Source: Ricordea florida
Taxonomy: Eukaryota; Cnidaria; Anthozoa; Corallimorpharia; Ricordeidae
DNA: 64,000 bases
Direction: 5' to 3'
NCBI GenBank assembly: GCA_949710005.1
Contig: OX453285.1
Coordinates: 3,848,632 to 3,912,631, forward strand
Shown: positions 10,945 to 22,639 of the stretch, in pieces
How positions within the stretch are numbered: the first letter of the stretch is position 1
How the letters are laid out: each line of letters opens with the position of its first letter
Translations under genes and position numbers: made by a program
Notes under the pieces: model-generated
The model's input: the letters and a program-made list of their open reading frames with translations, nothing else
What the model was told of the DNA's origin: nothing
Database searches by the model: none

Positions 10945-11647
10945 TTAAAAACTATAAAAAAAAAACTTTGTAGTAACTGCAGAATACCCTACCACATTCA
11001 CCGCGTTGCAGAAAACTGCGGTCACGCGGTACGCCGTGCAAACTAAATTCAAGACTTTCATGTGTCCTAGAAGCTGGCAAAATAATCGTTTTGATATATT
11101 GTTACGTGTTTTGTTTTATTGTTACGTGCTCCTGCAGATGCGATATATCTCAGTGGCAGAAATTCCCGAATATACTGTAGCTTATGTGATAAACAAACTT
11201 TTAGCGGTCCTTTCAGTCTTGGGAACACCTGTTTAGCAATCCCCTTGGGATATCTTCAGAACTTTAAACAACTGGCCCTTTGATTGGGATTTTGTTGCTG
11301 CTTTAGCGTGGATTAACAAATATTGATGTATGAAACTTCATATATTAATATTCGTTGGAGGGCCAACTCAGTCCACAGAGTTCACTCTCGCGGTTCAGTT
11401 CGTTGCAAAAAAAGGAACTTGGAGTTCTTCTTTGGTTTGCTTATCGCTGCCTTCACGAGTCCGAACTTCGTCTGTTAATCTAGCTAACATTGTTTGAGCG
11501 CAATGTAAACTATACTACGCTGTGATTGCGAGTCGACAACAAACGGTAACAACTCCTCCATTTTTCAAGTCATTGTGAGTATATGTCAAGCCAGCGTTAG
11601 ATTCTACGAAATCCTTTATCATTGCGTTTGCGACTGGAACTTTCAAG

Positions 11648-14600
11648 ATGGCCGGCTATTGTGTTTCAAGATTAGTTCCAATTTTTTTCTTCATGGCGTC
11701 TGTATCCTTATTGATTCTATTTACATCTAGTCAAATAAAAGGGGGACTCAAGAAATTTTCCATCACAAGGTACGTTTACGGTTACTTTGTCTGTTTCTGT
11801 TCTCAAATAATTTAACTAAAATAGCTTGTTAAGGAAGGCTGTTGACACTGAGAAACTGGGTAAATCAAACGAGTTGATTAAGTAAGTTATACCACCGTAA
11901 GGTAAAAGGGATGTGCTGACGTTTCGAGCTTTAGTCCTTCGTCCGACGTTTGATTTACCCAGTTTCTTGTGTTTCAATTTCCCACCGACGCAGCACCAGT
12001 TTCTTTAGAAACTATCCCCACAATAAGTGTTGACACTGAGTTTGCTTGTGTAGAAGCTGATTCAATATCAGGGCTCCATCGTTGTGTAATAATCCTGGTA
12101 ATAACGCGATTTTGTCTGACTGAAGGAACAGGCTAGAAAGAGAGTTACCGTGGTGCAACGGGTCTTTTATCATAGATACTGAGATTTCCTCACGAAAAAA
12201 ACAGTACGTAAAAATGATACGTAAAATGCATTAGCCAATAGGAAACGCGAACGATGAAAACTCACTAGTGAAAAAACGTCGTTCATGCAATCACAAACGC
12301 GAACGACGAAAACTCACTAGTGAACAACATCGCATCGCGATTTCGATGAAATTTGAACCTATAAGCCTCAGTCAGGTTTTTTTTTTCAGCTGAAAAATGT
12401 TTATAAAAGTCGTGAAGGTATAAACTAACGTTTTATTTCTTGTGTTACTTCATTAAATATTTGATTTTGAAAGAGAAACTGATGTTTTAGTTATTCTAGT
12501 TTTACACGCATACATTGCAGTTGAATGGGTTCCCTAAACACGCGCGTAAGATTGACAAAATTTGGCTTTTCAAAAATCTCAGTATCTATAAAATAAACAA
12601 ATTACACCATGGAAAATGCTTTGTACGATTTTTTATTCACTCGTTGAGTTGTATCAGAAAACTCAACTCGTGAATAAAAATCGTACGCGCGCATTTTCCA
12701 TGGAGTAATCTCTATTTATCTAATCTTGGCAACTGACCACGTTCGATACATAACTACAAGGGTCTTGAAAGATATTTAAAAATATCTTTCAGCCGCAGTG
12801 CACAGAGTGCATATATAAGAAATTTCATAATATAAATTTATTTCGAAATAAACAACTAGTTTTTTTCGTACAATTCTTTGGCCATTTGGAAGCGGATTTC
12901 AGTGGGTTAGCGCTATTTAGTTGTTCTACTTATAAAAAAAGAAATACTCGGGTTCTTAAGAACTGGTGCTGCGTCGGTGGAAACTAAGACACAAAAATGG
13001 TTTATCACATGAGTTCATGGATGTAAGGCCCAATTCAGACGCCGTACGTACGTTTTTTTTGTCTTCATGAGCCGAGCTAAATTCGAATTTGGACCGACCC
13101 AAATTAACCAAAGTCCGCCTGTTGATTCAGACGTTGAACATAGTTAGCCGTTCCTCAGCCGTTCCTAATACATTTGCAGGAAAACCAATCAATATAATTG
13201 TAAGTGGTGTAAAAAAATATGTACCAATAATAATTTATGCATAAGTTAGGCACATGAAAAGTTCGGCGTTTGAATCAAGGCCGTTCCAAAGTGGAAATAC
13301 CCGGCCAAGCCAGGCGCAAAGAACGCTTGCGCCGTTCCAAATTAGAATTGCCATTCCAAATTAGAATTGCCATTCCAAATTAGAATTGCCATTCCTAATT
13401 GATTCAGACGCCAAACTTTTCATGTACTTAATCCTATGAATTAGGTTTGGCTCATGAAAAGTACAGCGTCTCAATCGGACCTAAGATGATGATGACTCAA
13501 CTTATATATTAACAACTCATTTGATAAAACATTTTGCGGTGTTCTACTGCCCAGAGGGAGCGCCAAACATCAAAGCTTCGCTGACTTGCATTTTTGGAGA
13601 AAACATTTCAAACCGTGACGTTTATTGGAAAGCAGCAATAACAAGTGGCTAGAGCACTTTAACCCTGTAAGCCCTAATATCAATATTCATATTCTCCTGA
13701 CCGTTCTCATATATTTCTTATGGTACTAGTGAAGAGAATTTTTTCCTTGATTCAACTCTTTTTGGAGATCATTTTGGCAAGATTTCCGCACAGGTCCCTA
13801 CTTCATTATGCATGCTGTAGCCGTACGGTTTCGTTCCCAGAAAACAAAAAATGTTTGCACGCGCACTTCCCATGACAATTCAACTACAGCATGCATAATG
13901 AAGTAGGGACCGGTGCGGAAATCATTCCATCATTTTCGTTATTCTCATAGCCTGAATGGTTAATAAACAGTGACTTTAAGGGTTAATGGAAGTCAATTAG
14001 TTTATTGTTTATTGCCCGCATGGGATTTCCCGCTTGTCCAGCTAAACAAAGCAAAACAAAATGGCCATATAGTAAATCATTTATTAACCAAGCTTGTTGG
14101 GTCAATATGGCTGGATGTTGGCCTCGATCGTTCATTTTTTACATTCATGTTGACCTTGAGTACGTCTTGGTCAATAAAAACGCAAAAACAGTTTTATTAT
14201 ATGGCTGCAATAGTACGCGCGTTCTGATTGGCTGCTGAGCGGGCAAAATTTTCTTGTAATGACCGGGCATTATGAAATTTTTTTCCTTTAATAGCGACAA
14301 AAGTTGTCTCATTTTCAAAGAAACTGTTTCTTCACTTCTTGTTTCGATCGCATGGTCAGGTGTGTTTCGGTTTCAGTGAACATGACCTCATGACATGACA
14401 TAAGTAGTATATCTTGACTTGACGCTTGGTCAATAAATTTGTATTTGCTATCTTTGCAGACCTGAAGCGCAAAAACAGATGTTATCCAAGTTCTTGTTAC
14501 CAAGGAAACAGAATCTCATTCACTGCCATCCATTCCAACACATTTTCTATCTCAAGACACACAAAACAGGTTCCAGTACAATGGCGAACATCCTACATCG

Positions 14601-15531
14601 CTACGGAGACAAGCGGAATCTAACTTTTGTTCTTCCAAACAAACCCACCACGTTCCGCTGGCCACAACGATTTCATCTGCATAACGCGTATCCGCTGTAC
14701 AGCGAACCGCATATCATGTGCCATCACGCGAGGTTCAACCAAGGCCCAATTAACTGGCTTTTCCCCAAACACAAAGCAAAATATATCACAACAATTCGAA
14801 GCCCGGTTGCAACCTTCGAGTCTTCTTTCAACTTTTATGATATAATTAAACATTTTAACCTTGGCAAGGAAGTTGACCCAAGAGTGACATTTCTGCTCGC
14901 ACCTTGGACCTACAAAGGCTTGACGAACCGGAAAAGAAAATATCCTTTACTGTATCGCCTGTGGAATCCCACATTGTTCGACCTGGGGCTTGACCACCAA
15001 CAGTTTGTTAACATGACCGCTGTTCAAAGTTACATTGAATACATAGACAAACAGTTCGATTTAGTAATGATCACAGATCACTTTGACGAATCTTTGGTCC
15101 TGCTTAAGCGCATGCTCTGTTGGGAGCTGGAGGATATTGTTTACATTAAGAAAAAAGTCGCAGAAAAAAGATCGCACTTAAATGAAGCAGCTACACAAAA
15201 GCTATTAAAATGGAATCGGGCAGATGCGCTTCTTTTTGAACACTTTAACAAAACGTTGTGGAAGAAAATCCAAGATGAAGGGGCAGCGTTTTTCGATGAA
15301 CTTGAGCAGTTTAGGAATCTAAACGAGTACTATCAACGAAGGTGTATTTCAACTGAATCAAGCAAAGTTACAGAGAGGAAGAGCAAGTTGCTTGACAAAT
15401 GTACACAGATGCTCTGGGATGTCAAGCAATTCTACCCTTATCTTGTGAAGAGACGAAATGCAACTTTGGCGAAGTCGATAAATTTTAAACGAAAACAGAA
15501 AATATTTAAAACTAATAATACAAATATGTAA
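11648..15531 (+). CDS. Galactose-3-O-sulfotransferase family enzyme
   Basis: Two exons, 11648-11769 and 14460-15531, joined by GT-AG splicing: exon 1 ends with AG and exon 2 starts with A, making one Arg codon, so the frame continues. Predicted protein 397 aa, normal for Gal3ST. Residues 9-27 form a signal-anchor helix after a short N-terminus, as in type II Golgi proteins. The PAPS 5'-phosphosulfate loop is FYLKTHKTGSST (residues 70-81) and the 3'-phosphate site YITTIRSPVATFESSF (about 149-164). NLT, NMT, NKT and NAT sequons fit a lumenal catalytic domain. Family members transfer sulfate from PAPS to the 3-OH of galactose in glycolipids or glycans; which acceptor is used here cannot be told. 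The 2.7-kb intron is filled with repeats. No defects seen. Confidence 0.93.
11850..12025. repeat. Foldback repeat copy in Gal3ST intron
   Basis: Carries the same GTTGATTAAGTAAGTTATAC, GCTGACGTTTCGAGC and CCCACCGACGCAGCACC pieces as the near-perfect palindrome at 48,492-48,690, with one arm incomplete. A further end fragment is at 12,961-13,010. Confidence 0.6.
12168..12596. mobile_element. Possible MITE bounded by ATAGATACTGAGATTT
   Basis: ATAGATACTGAGATTT near 12,171 recurs inverted near 12,575-12,593. Between them a ~50-bp direct repeat (GCGAACGA(T/C)GAAAACTCAC) occurs twice. No target duplication was identified. Confidence 0.35.
12604..12714. repeat. Inverted repeat around CCATGGAAAATG
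   Basis: Arms of about 45 bp: CCATGGAAAATGC then TCGTACGATT-like sequence on the left, complementary on the right, around a short GTATCAGAAA loop. Non-coding, inside the Gal3ST intron. Confidence 0.6.
13025..13483. mobile_element. MITE with TAAGGCCCAATTCAGACGC termini
   Basis: The left end TAAGGCCCAATTCAGACGCC matches the inverted right end (TTAGGTCCGATTGAGACGCT), and similarity extends about 60 bp inward through a TTCATGAGCC motif. Inside, AGAATTGCCATTCCAAATT is repeated three times (about 13,345-13,400). Confidence 0.55.
13776..13928. mobile_element. hAT-like MITE, family GGCAAGATTTCC, copy 3
   Basis: 153 bp, with a perfect 8-bp target duplication ATCATTTT (13,768-13,775 and 13,929-13,936). 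It lies in the Gal3ST intron about 530 bp before exon 2. Confidence 0.87.
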
Positions 15532-15602
15532 TCCTTGGCTGCGTTCCCAATTTGCAGCTTCTTTTCTTTTAATGAGAGCTGAATCCTCTTTAGTGAGAAA
15601 AG

Positions 15603-15608
15603 AATAAA
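15603..15608 (+). terminator. Polyadenylation signal AATAAA for Gal3ST
   Basis: Canonical AATAAA about 72 bp after the Gal3ST stop codon, followed by a T-rich stretch. Position fits; no transcript evidence is available. Confidence 0.5.
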
Positions 15609-15884
15609 GTTTCTATCTACCTGACAGACCCTAGAGATTTCGAGAGACAGCTTCGGCTTTTCCCCCCACCCCCTCCTCCCTCTGAACTGATTAGTGCACT
15701 ATGGCTAACAACTGACATGCAAAATATTCAACGTGCTGATTGGCTGAGAACAGGTCCATTATTGTTAAACAATACAGGAATCTCAGTATAATTGAGTGGA
15801 AAAAGTTAATATTGAGTGCAGAAATTTGAAATTGTATTTTTGCATGTGAAATTTTTTAACAAGTAACCAAATGTTCATCACTAT

Positions 15885-16312
15885 TGTGATGGGCGCAGGA
15901 GACTATATGGCATACTGGCATGAAGTATAAACCCTCCCATTATGCCATATAGTCTCCCGCACCATTGTGATGGGCGCAGGAGACTATATGGCATACTGGC
16001 ATGAAGTATAAACCCTCCCATTATGCCATATAGTCTCCCGCACCATTGTGATGGGCGGAGGAAACTATATGGCATACTGGCATGAAGTATAAACCCTCCC
16101 ATTATGCTATAGTCTCCCGCACCATTGTGATGGGCACGGGAGACTATATGGCATACTGGCATGAAGTATAAACCCTCCCATTATGCCATATAGTCTCCCA
16201 CACCATTGTGATGGGCACGGGAGACTATATGGCATACTGGCATGAAGTATAAACCCTCCCATTATGCCATATAGTCTCCCGCACCATTTTATGATGGGCG
16301 CGGGAGACTATA
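15885..16312. repeat. Tandem array of 81-bp hairpin units
   Basis: Five to six copies with period 81 bp (one 79, one 83). Each unit contains GGGAGACTATATGGCAT and its complement ATGCCATATAGTCTCCC around a CTGGCATGAAGTATAAACCC loop, so each folds into a stable hairpin. The open frame across it is a by-product of a period divisible by three. Confidence 0.9.
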
Positions 16313-16494
16313 CACAACTGCTTTATTAATCTCTGTCTCAAATGCTATTTACAATGATACATATAGTGGTATAATCACCTGATTGCGGTTAAGGTGTGCT
16401 ATCCAATGATAATCGGTTATCTAATGACTAAGGTATTCATAACTAAAATATTAACTCTAGTAACGAACACTACAGTAGTAACATATTTTTTTTG

Positions 16495-16811
16495 TGTGTT
16501 TAGGAAAAAGCCAGTGAATAAGGCCTTTGTTGAACCTCGTGTGATGGCACATGATCTGCGGTTCGCTGTACAGCGGATATGCGCTCGACAGATGGAAGCG
16601 TCGAGGCTGGCGGAACAAAATAGGTTTTCTAGGAATAACAAACGTTAGATAACGTTTGTCCCCATAACGAAGCAGGATGTTTGTCAAAGTACTGGAACCT
16701 GTTTTATGTGTTTTTAAAAAGAAAACATTTTGTAGTGGCTGACAGTTGGTTCCCATCTGTTTCCCTGGTAACGGAGTGATTGACAGGTTTATTTTGAATA
16801 TATTGCAAGGT
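16495..16811 (-). pseudogene. Truncated Gal3ST second-exon copy
   Basis: Read on the minus strand, this is a close paralogue of the start of the Gal3ST second exon: FFLKTHKTGSSTLTNILLRY, then GDKRYLTFVIPRKP, RFHLSSAYPLYSEPQIMCHH and LIHWLFPKH. Homology stops just before the 3'-phosphate site (the TTIRSP region) and the frame then ends. The upstream boundary keeps an intron acceptor (CTTTTTGCAG then ACC) at the same place as the intact gene, so it arose by genomic duplication, not from mRNA. No first exon or C-terminal half is seen nearby. The PAPS loop is intact but the enzyme would be incomplete. Confidence 0.88.
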
Positions 16812-16879
16812 CTGCAAAAAGACAACAATGGATCATATCAAATTTCGTGGTAAGGCAAACAGTATCAAAAAAGGGTTCT

Positions 16880-17165
16880 GTTCGGTAGCTTTACAAAATG
16901 TTGCATGGTTTGATCCACAGATGAAAACGTTAAAACCACACTGTATAGTAAAACAAACAGTACCACAGTATAGTACTGTTCAGTAGCTTTACAAAGAATG
17001 GTCACACTGCAGGGTTTGATCGCAGATGAACTGTGAAGTTCATAGAACCACACTGTATAGTGAAACAAACAGCACCACAGTACAGTACTGTTCAGTATCT
17101 TTCCAAAACATGGTATCACTGCATGGTTTGATCCACCGATGAAAAAGATACAGTACCGTTCAGAA
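16880..17165. repeat. Satellite-like monomers (ACAGTACCACAGTACAG family)
   Basis: About 2.5 tandem monomers of ~115 bp with CACACTGTATAGTAAAACAA, CAGTACCACAGTACAGTACT and TGGTTTGATCCACAGATGAA. Other clusters: 18,860-18,940, 19,185-19,370, 20,690-20,945 (opposite strand), 31,640-31,870, 36,470-36,640 and 63,655-63,870. The monomer has an internal palindrome around CAGTACTG. Confidence 0.85.
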
Positions 17166-18250
17166 CACGGTTACATATTTTTAACGCCTTAATTCCTCCC
17201 TTACAATTACCTGGGTTAATCGTACACAAGTAGAATTTATATTTACGTCAATATTTTTCTTTCACATTGGATCAGATTAATTCCTGACAAATTGTCATTT
17301 TATCTGCCAGGTGTATGCTATTTAGCTGCAGACACTGAACTGCACCGTATCCTCACCTGCTGATCTAAGATCCAAGGTAAGATCTGACTCCACTTGATTG
17401 TAATGTAGATTGACTTCATCTGTGGGTTTCTCTGGAACTCGGTGAATCAAAGTTGAGTTGAAGAAAGCAAGGCTTGTTCTGTGCTTAGTGCGCAATGTTT
17501 TGATTTACTTCAAGTGACAAATTTTAACGTAAATTCCAAACCAGATCTGTCATTTTGATTAATTTTAGAGCAATTTTCATCAATGAAGCAATTTTCAATC
17601 TTGAATTTCTTAAATTAAGAATGTTTTTTTCGCAGCTTGAATTTTTTTTTAAAGCCCCATAAACATTGAATTCCAAAGTACATAATCTAACATGTTGAGG
17701 AAAACTTCAAGGTTTAAGGATTTTTGTCTCTAATGTAATTTTAAGTTCTTCCCGTCTTAAATTCTGTGGCAGCCACATAAACGAGCAACATACTCTAATC
17801 AGGGAAATTCAAAGCACATTATTGTTATAGTCAAAACACGCAACATGTTCTTGTTAGTTTAGTTTGGATTGACTTTCATTCATACCTGAGAAGCTTGAAA
17901 AGGTTAATCTGTTAGGCATGGAAAACAGTGCTTCACGTCATCAATCAAGCAGCTCACATCTTATCACAAATCCTCAGACACGCGACATATAACTCTATCT
18001 TTCGGTATCCAAAAAGTACTGAACACTGCATTTGAAACAGTACTTCATAGTTTGCAGCGTGATTATCACTGACGCTTTAATTTCAAATTGCGACTTAAAT
18101 TTCGCAGTGCTCAATAGTCAAAGTAAAGTTATTTTCAGATAACAAATTAAAAATGATGGGTGTTACACAATACACTGAAGTCTTATTGACGCGCAGTGTT
18201 GCACTGTCTTCTTCTGTGGTTGTATATTTTGTCTTATTATATCTGCAACC
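17030..18250. repeat. Inverted duplication, copy 1
   Basis: Runs inverted relative to about 35,300-36,640. Landmarks: AAAGCAAGGCTTGTTCTGTG (17,466 region) matches CACAGAACAAGCCTTGCTTT in the other copy, and TACTTTTTGGATACC-type sequence is likewise shared. Similarity looks high, with small indels. No intact ORF; both copies end in the satellite monomer on the same side. Confidence 0.85.
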
Positions 18251-18327
18251 CTTGTATATGAGCAAACGCGCGCTCTGATTGGTTCCCGACTCATTGTATA
18301 TCAGCTCATATACCATTGGCACGGAAA

Positions 18328-18447
18328 ACGGCCATCATGGAGGGACGATTTCTTGAATTAGACAGGGAGAAATTCAAGTCAAGCTTAAAAATCATACACC
18401 AAAAAATACTAGCGAAGCAAATATATATGGGACGAAATTATTCGACG
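18328..18447 (+). pseudogene. N-terminal exon relic, MEGRFLEL type
   Basis: An ATG at 18,328 in GGCCATCATGG context opens MEGRFLELDREKFKSSL and continues to NYSTV over a GTAAGT donor-like site at about 18,448. The upstream sequence (GAGCAAACGCGCGCTCTGAT then an ATTGG box) is shared with a second copy near 55,180-55,355, where the frame reads MADRFVELYKEEI and is broken by a stop. It resembles the first exon of multicopy cnidarian ORFs, possibly a tyrosine-recombinase/ZMYM-like family; that is a guess. Confidence 0.35.
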
Positions 18448-18859
18448 GTAAGTGAGCAAATTATATTGCGAAATCGTTTATTACGAACGAAAGTGAAACT
18501 CTTACAAACAGCCGCCATTTTGAAAGAACTGTGAAGCCCGTAAACTGAGTTTTATTTTATTTCTGCCTACTTTTTCCACTTTAAAATTCTCAAACTAATT
18601 TGCTAACTCGAAAAAAAAATTGACAAGTGCATTAAAGAGATGTTTAAAAACGAGCCGGAGTCGTGTTTGAAACTTTTTTACACATCGGCTTTACAATAAG
18701 TCGGCTCACAACATGGTTCAGTTAAAAAACAATAACAAAGTCAATTCTTGTCGTACAAACTAATTCCAGTGTCTCATAAGCGAGGGTTTAGAGATATAAT
18801 AAAACAATTATTCCACTCAATCTCGTCGTATATGAGCTATAGCCATAGGAATAATCACA

Positions 18860-19510
18860 CTGCATGGTTTGATCCACAGATAAAAAAGTCATAACCACAC
18901 TGTATAGTAAAACAAACAGTACCACAGTACAGTTCACGTATATGAAATTTCCATTCAGCCAAATTTAAAAAATAAAGTACAACTTATGTGTGTCAAATCA
19001 TTCGTGACACTTCATCCGAAATTCATTCATATCTGGTTGCATTAATAAAGGTGTGGCTTTGAGTTTAGGTGCTGTTGATCATGACCGTGTACAAGCAAAG
19101 AATCGAAGTACTAATTTTGCATTAGCATTTACGAAAAGTCATGAAAATTCCCATGACCCAACCCTTTTCAGTTAATGGATATCTACACATAAAAAAGTTA
19201 GAACCACATTGTACAGTAAAACGAATAGTACCACAGTACAGTACAGTACTGTTCAGTAGCTTTCCAAAAAATGGTCACACTGCATGGTTTGATCCACAGA
19301 TGAAAAAGTTAAAACCACACTGTATGGTAAAACAAAAAGTACCAAAGTACAGTATTGCTCAGTAGCTTCTGTAGTTCACGTATATGAAATTTCCATTCAG
19401 CCAAATTTAAAAAAATAATGTACAGCTTATTTGTGTCATATTCGTGACACTTCATTTGAAATTGATTAATACCTGGTTGCATTAATAAAGGTGTGGCTTA
19501 GAGTTTGGTT
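18860..19510. repeat. Tandem duplication of satellite plus flank
   Basis: A segment with a satellite monomer followed by GTTCACGTATATGAAATTTC and GCATTAATAAAGGTGTGGCT appears twice (about 18,860-19,055 and 19,270-19,500), about 450 bp apart. Non-coding. Confidence 0.7.
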
Positions 19511-22394
19511 TGAACGAAAGGCCTTATAATCTACTTACATTCAACGCTTTGGATTCGCCTTGAAAAACTCATTTTTTCTTTTTGCTCTGATATAATTTTA
19601 AACTCATGTCCTAAATTTCATCAATAAATACGGAAACTAATATTTTCAACGAGAGAACTTAAAACTTAATGCTTAAAGTTCACAAATAGGAATTGCATGT
19701 CAGATCAAGTCCATTTTTCCAACCTTTTCTGAAATTAACATTGCTTTTATTGCTTATTCTCTCACAAAAGAACACATAACCTGTCAAGACGTAACTCTTA
19801 AATTTTTCCCACATCAGTGTAATTAACAAAACGCGCTCGGTCAGTCCAAGAAATGAAAAAGCCCTTTTTTCAGCATCATTTTACGAAACGTTAATTCCGC
19901 TCAGTTTGTTATTGAACAAAAGTATTTAAAATTGTGATCATTTTTTTTTGAGTTCGTGTCGCCCTCACAAAAACTTGCGAATTTAAAAAAAACTTTATCT
20001 GATCCTCGCCGAGCAACAACCTAACCCAAGAAAACATTTAAAACACTTTTCATTTTGAGTGTCATTACGAAGCCAGTGGTAAAGACCGTTGCCATAGGAA
20101 TAGAATATTGTCATTGTTTTAATGTTATGAATTTGTGATGGCATAAAATTTCCTAGATTTCGAATAGTGTGAGATTTGTTGCATTCATTTGATTTCATTC
20201 GTTTCGCTTTAAATTTTCTAAACTTTTCTCCTTAAGCTTGATCCTAAAAACTAAAGAATTTTACAGAATTTTGATTTGTCGAGTTAGAGTTCATTAAGTA
20301 TTCAAAAATTTTGCGGAAAATATAGTTGTTGGTTGTCGGTTTTTCAATGAATTGAATAAGGATAGAAATTCACTGCTTTTGAAGACGTCGCTTCCTTCCG
20401 CAGAACCCTTCAATTCAATTGGACCAGAAAGAAACAAGCGGAAAGCATTAAAAATCTATGATCTGAACAGAGCAAAGTGAGTTTACAATTGCGAATAGAT
20501 TTTCCTTATAAAAGGTACTGATTGCTACAAAATTCAATGCTTACCTCTGATTTCCTCTTAATTTCTATTTAAGGACAGTCTCATTGTCGTTCATATTCTT
20601 TTGGTCAAAACAATTTGCTTTTCGTTGTGACCCAGTTGCTTTGAAATTCCCTCTAATTTGGCTATGATACTGGCTGTTTTACTACACGGTATGGTTGTAA
20701 TTTTTTGATCAGTAAATCAAACCACGCAGTGTGAACATTCTATAGAAAGCTACTGAACAGTACTGTACTGTGGTACTGTTTACTTTACTACACAGTATAG
20801 TTCTCACTTTTTCATCTGTAGATCAAACCATGCAGTGTGACCATTCTTTGGAAAGCTACTGAACAGTACTGTACTGTGGTACTGTTTGGTTTACTTTACA
20901 GTGTGGTTCGAACGTTTTTTTCTGTTGATGAAACCATGCATTGTTTTGTCCCTGTAAAGCACCTTCTAGACACCATAGTAAAATTTGCACTTACTATTAC
21001 GCTTAGTAGGAAAATGGTTACTGTTTCCAATGCAAGGATATTGCGAACAAAATCGTGCAAATATACACTGCCAATCCAGGGAAGTACATGCACTGTAGAA
21101 TGTTTGCATGTCCCATCAATTGATGTAAAATGCATGATAGAACTCATAAAGCGTTATCTTAACAAGTTACTTTAAGTCCCATGACAATGAGCAATAAATA
21201 TTAACCAATTGTATTTTACGATTAGTAATTTTTTGGTCGCATGTCTTGAAGTTCTTCAAGTTGAGTACAGGACACGGAGGTGGGATCTGATTGGCTGGTC
21301 GGTTTGGCAAGACTTGCAAGTTCTTAAATTGTTATAGAAACACGATACCGAAAAAAAGATTTTCAACTGAATGTTTTTTATCAGAAAGGTTATTTTGTAA
21401 TAAAATCTAGAAACTGAGAAATTTAGCGATGTAAATAAACTTAAGAGCTGAAGTATATTCATGAAATTCTATCGTGTCGTGATGTTTTCCAGGAGTGGGT
21501 ATTCGTGAAGTGTTGTTATGGTTCTTATGTGACGTGTATTTCGCGTGAGGTAGTTCATGTTTTCGTGTCCTTGGAGAGGTAAAAAACCTATAAAGGAACC
21601 AGTTAGTTTGTTGAAATCATAATTCTAACCAGCACTTTCAAGGACGAGCAAGAATATCAGAAGCAAACAATTAATTTTCAAGGGGATTTCAAATACTGTA
21701 TAAAGGTAAGCTTCATCAACTATCATCCTCGAAATTTCGAGTAATACAATATTAAATTTAGATTTTTGTACCTAAAGTTCAAAATGTGCAATGTTTCATT
21801 TGATTTTGGAAGTCGTGATTGAAATATCAAGGCATTTTTCTTCAGAAATATATTTTTAAGTTTGAAAGTAGCTTACGTTTTGAACTTGTTGCAACAAAAA
21901 TCAAATTTTCGTGTCTGATTTAAAAAAAAAACAATTTTCTCTTGCTGAACTTAGAAGAAAACAAATACCTAGGCAAATTTTAAATAAGGTGAGACAGTTT
22001 CTGTCAGCCCTATGTAAACGAAGTTATTTTGGCTGTGTTTTTTTTAGTAAGCATTTTATTGCAAAACCTGCTAAAGATGGCATATTCAAAATATGATTCA
22101 TGTTGTTGCCGATGATAAAGGCGAGTGAGCTAACGAAAACAAAAACTTGGAAAGTATATTATCGGAAAAAAAAATGCAAAGTGCTGCATTAATTTGTTAT
22201 CACTTAGCTTAAATATGGGTCTATAGACTGTTGAGCTAAAACTTAAAATATATAAAAATAATTCAGTCTAATTTGTGACAACTGGATTTTGATACGCGAG
22301 GGCCTTCTCTGTTGTTTTCGATTCAGATTCACTAAGCAATTTCTCTTTTATATCAACAGCTACTTTCGCACAAAGTCTTGTTGACAACTGAACT
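19511..22394. other. Gene-free AT-rich stretch
   Basis: Satellite monomers occur at 20,690-20,945. Otherwise I see no gene, RNA or recognisable transposon; the short open frames lack domain signatures. Confidence 0.4.
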
Positions 22395-22634
22395 ATGGAA
22401 CAGAAAATTGAAGTAACAAATTCTGCGTCGAATGAGGTTATCACAGTCAACAAAACAAACCAAGAAATAATTAAAACTGTCGCCTGCAAGTTAGCAATGG
22501 TTGGCGATGAGCTAAATCAGAAGTATCTGTTCTCACAGCACAGCAATCTCAGCCTTAAAGCTGTTTCATCGAGAACAGCAATGAAATGTTGTGCGGACAT
22601 CATTGAAGTGTATTTGAAAACCCTTGCGAGTTGA
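22395..22634 (+). CDS. Small ORF with BH3-like motif (candidate BH3-only protein)
   Basis: A 79-aa ORF with start in GAACTATGG context, directly after an in-frame stop and 34 bp after a TTATATCAACAG acceptor-like site, so a 5' non-coding exon is plausible. Residues 25-44 read IIKTVACKLAMVGDELNQKY, which lines up with BH3 consensus (hydrophobic-x3-Leu-x2-hydrophobic-Gly-Asp-Glu-hydrophobic-Asn, as in Bim). No BH1/BH2 segment (NWGR) follows and there is no clear tail anchor, so if real it is BH3-only, a class that binds the groove of Bcl-2 proteins to trigger apoptosis. A short motif in a short ORF can arise by chance. AATAAA occurs at 23,082. No neighbour supports the role. Confidence 0.45.
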   Translation: MEQKIEVTNSASNEVITVNKTNQEIIKTVACKLAMVGDELNQKYLFSQHSNLSLKAVSSRTAMKCCADIIEVYLKTLAS

Positions 22635-22639
22635 GAACG

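Larger units (their letters stand above)
9751..11647. other. Intergenic interval between divergent genes
   Basis: Separates the start of the minus-strand ankyrin gene (9,750) from the start of the plus-strand Gal3ST gene (11,648). It must hold both promoters, but I see no clear TATA box. Most of 10,205-10,944 is MITE sequence, described separately. Confidence 0.5.

Noticed and set aside
15885-16312. CRISPR-like array
   Set aside because: The 81-bp units are contiguous hairpins without unique spacers, and the context is animal DNA.
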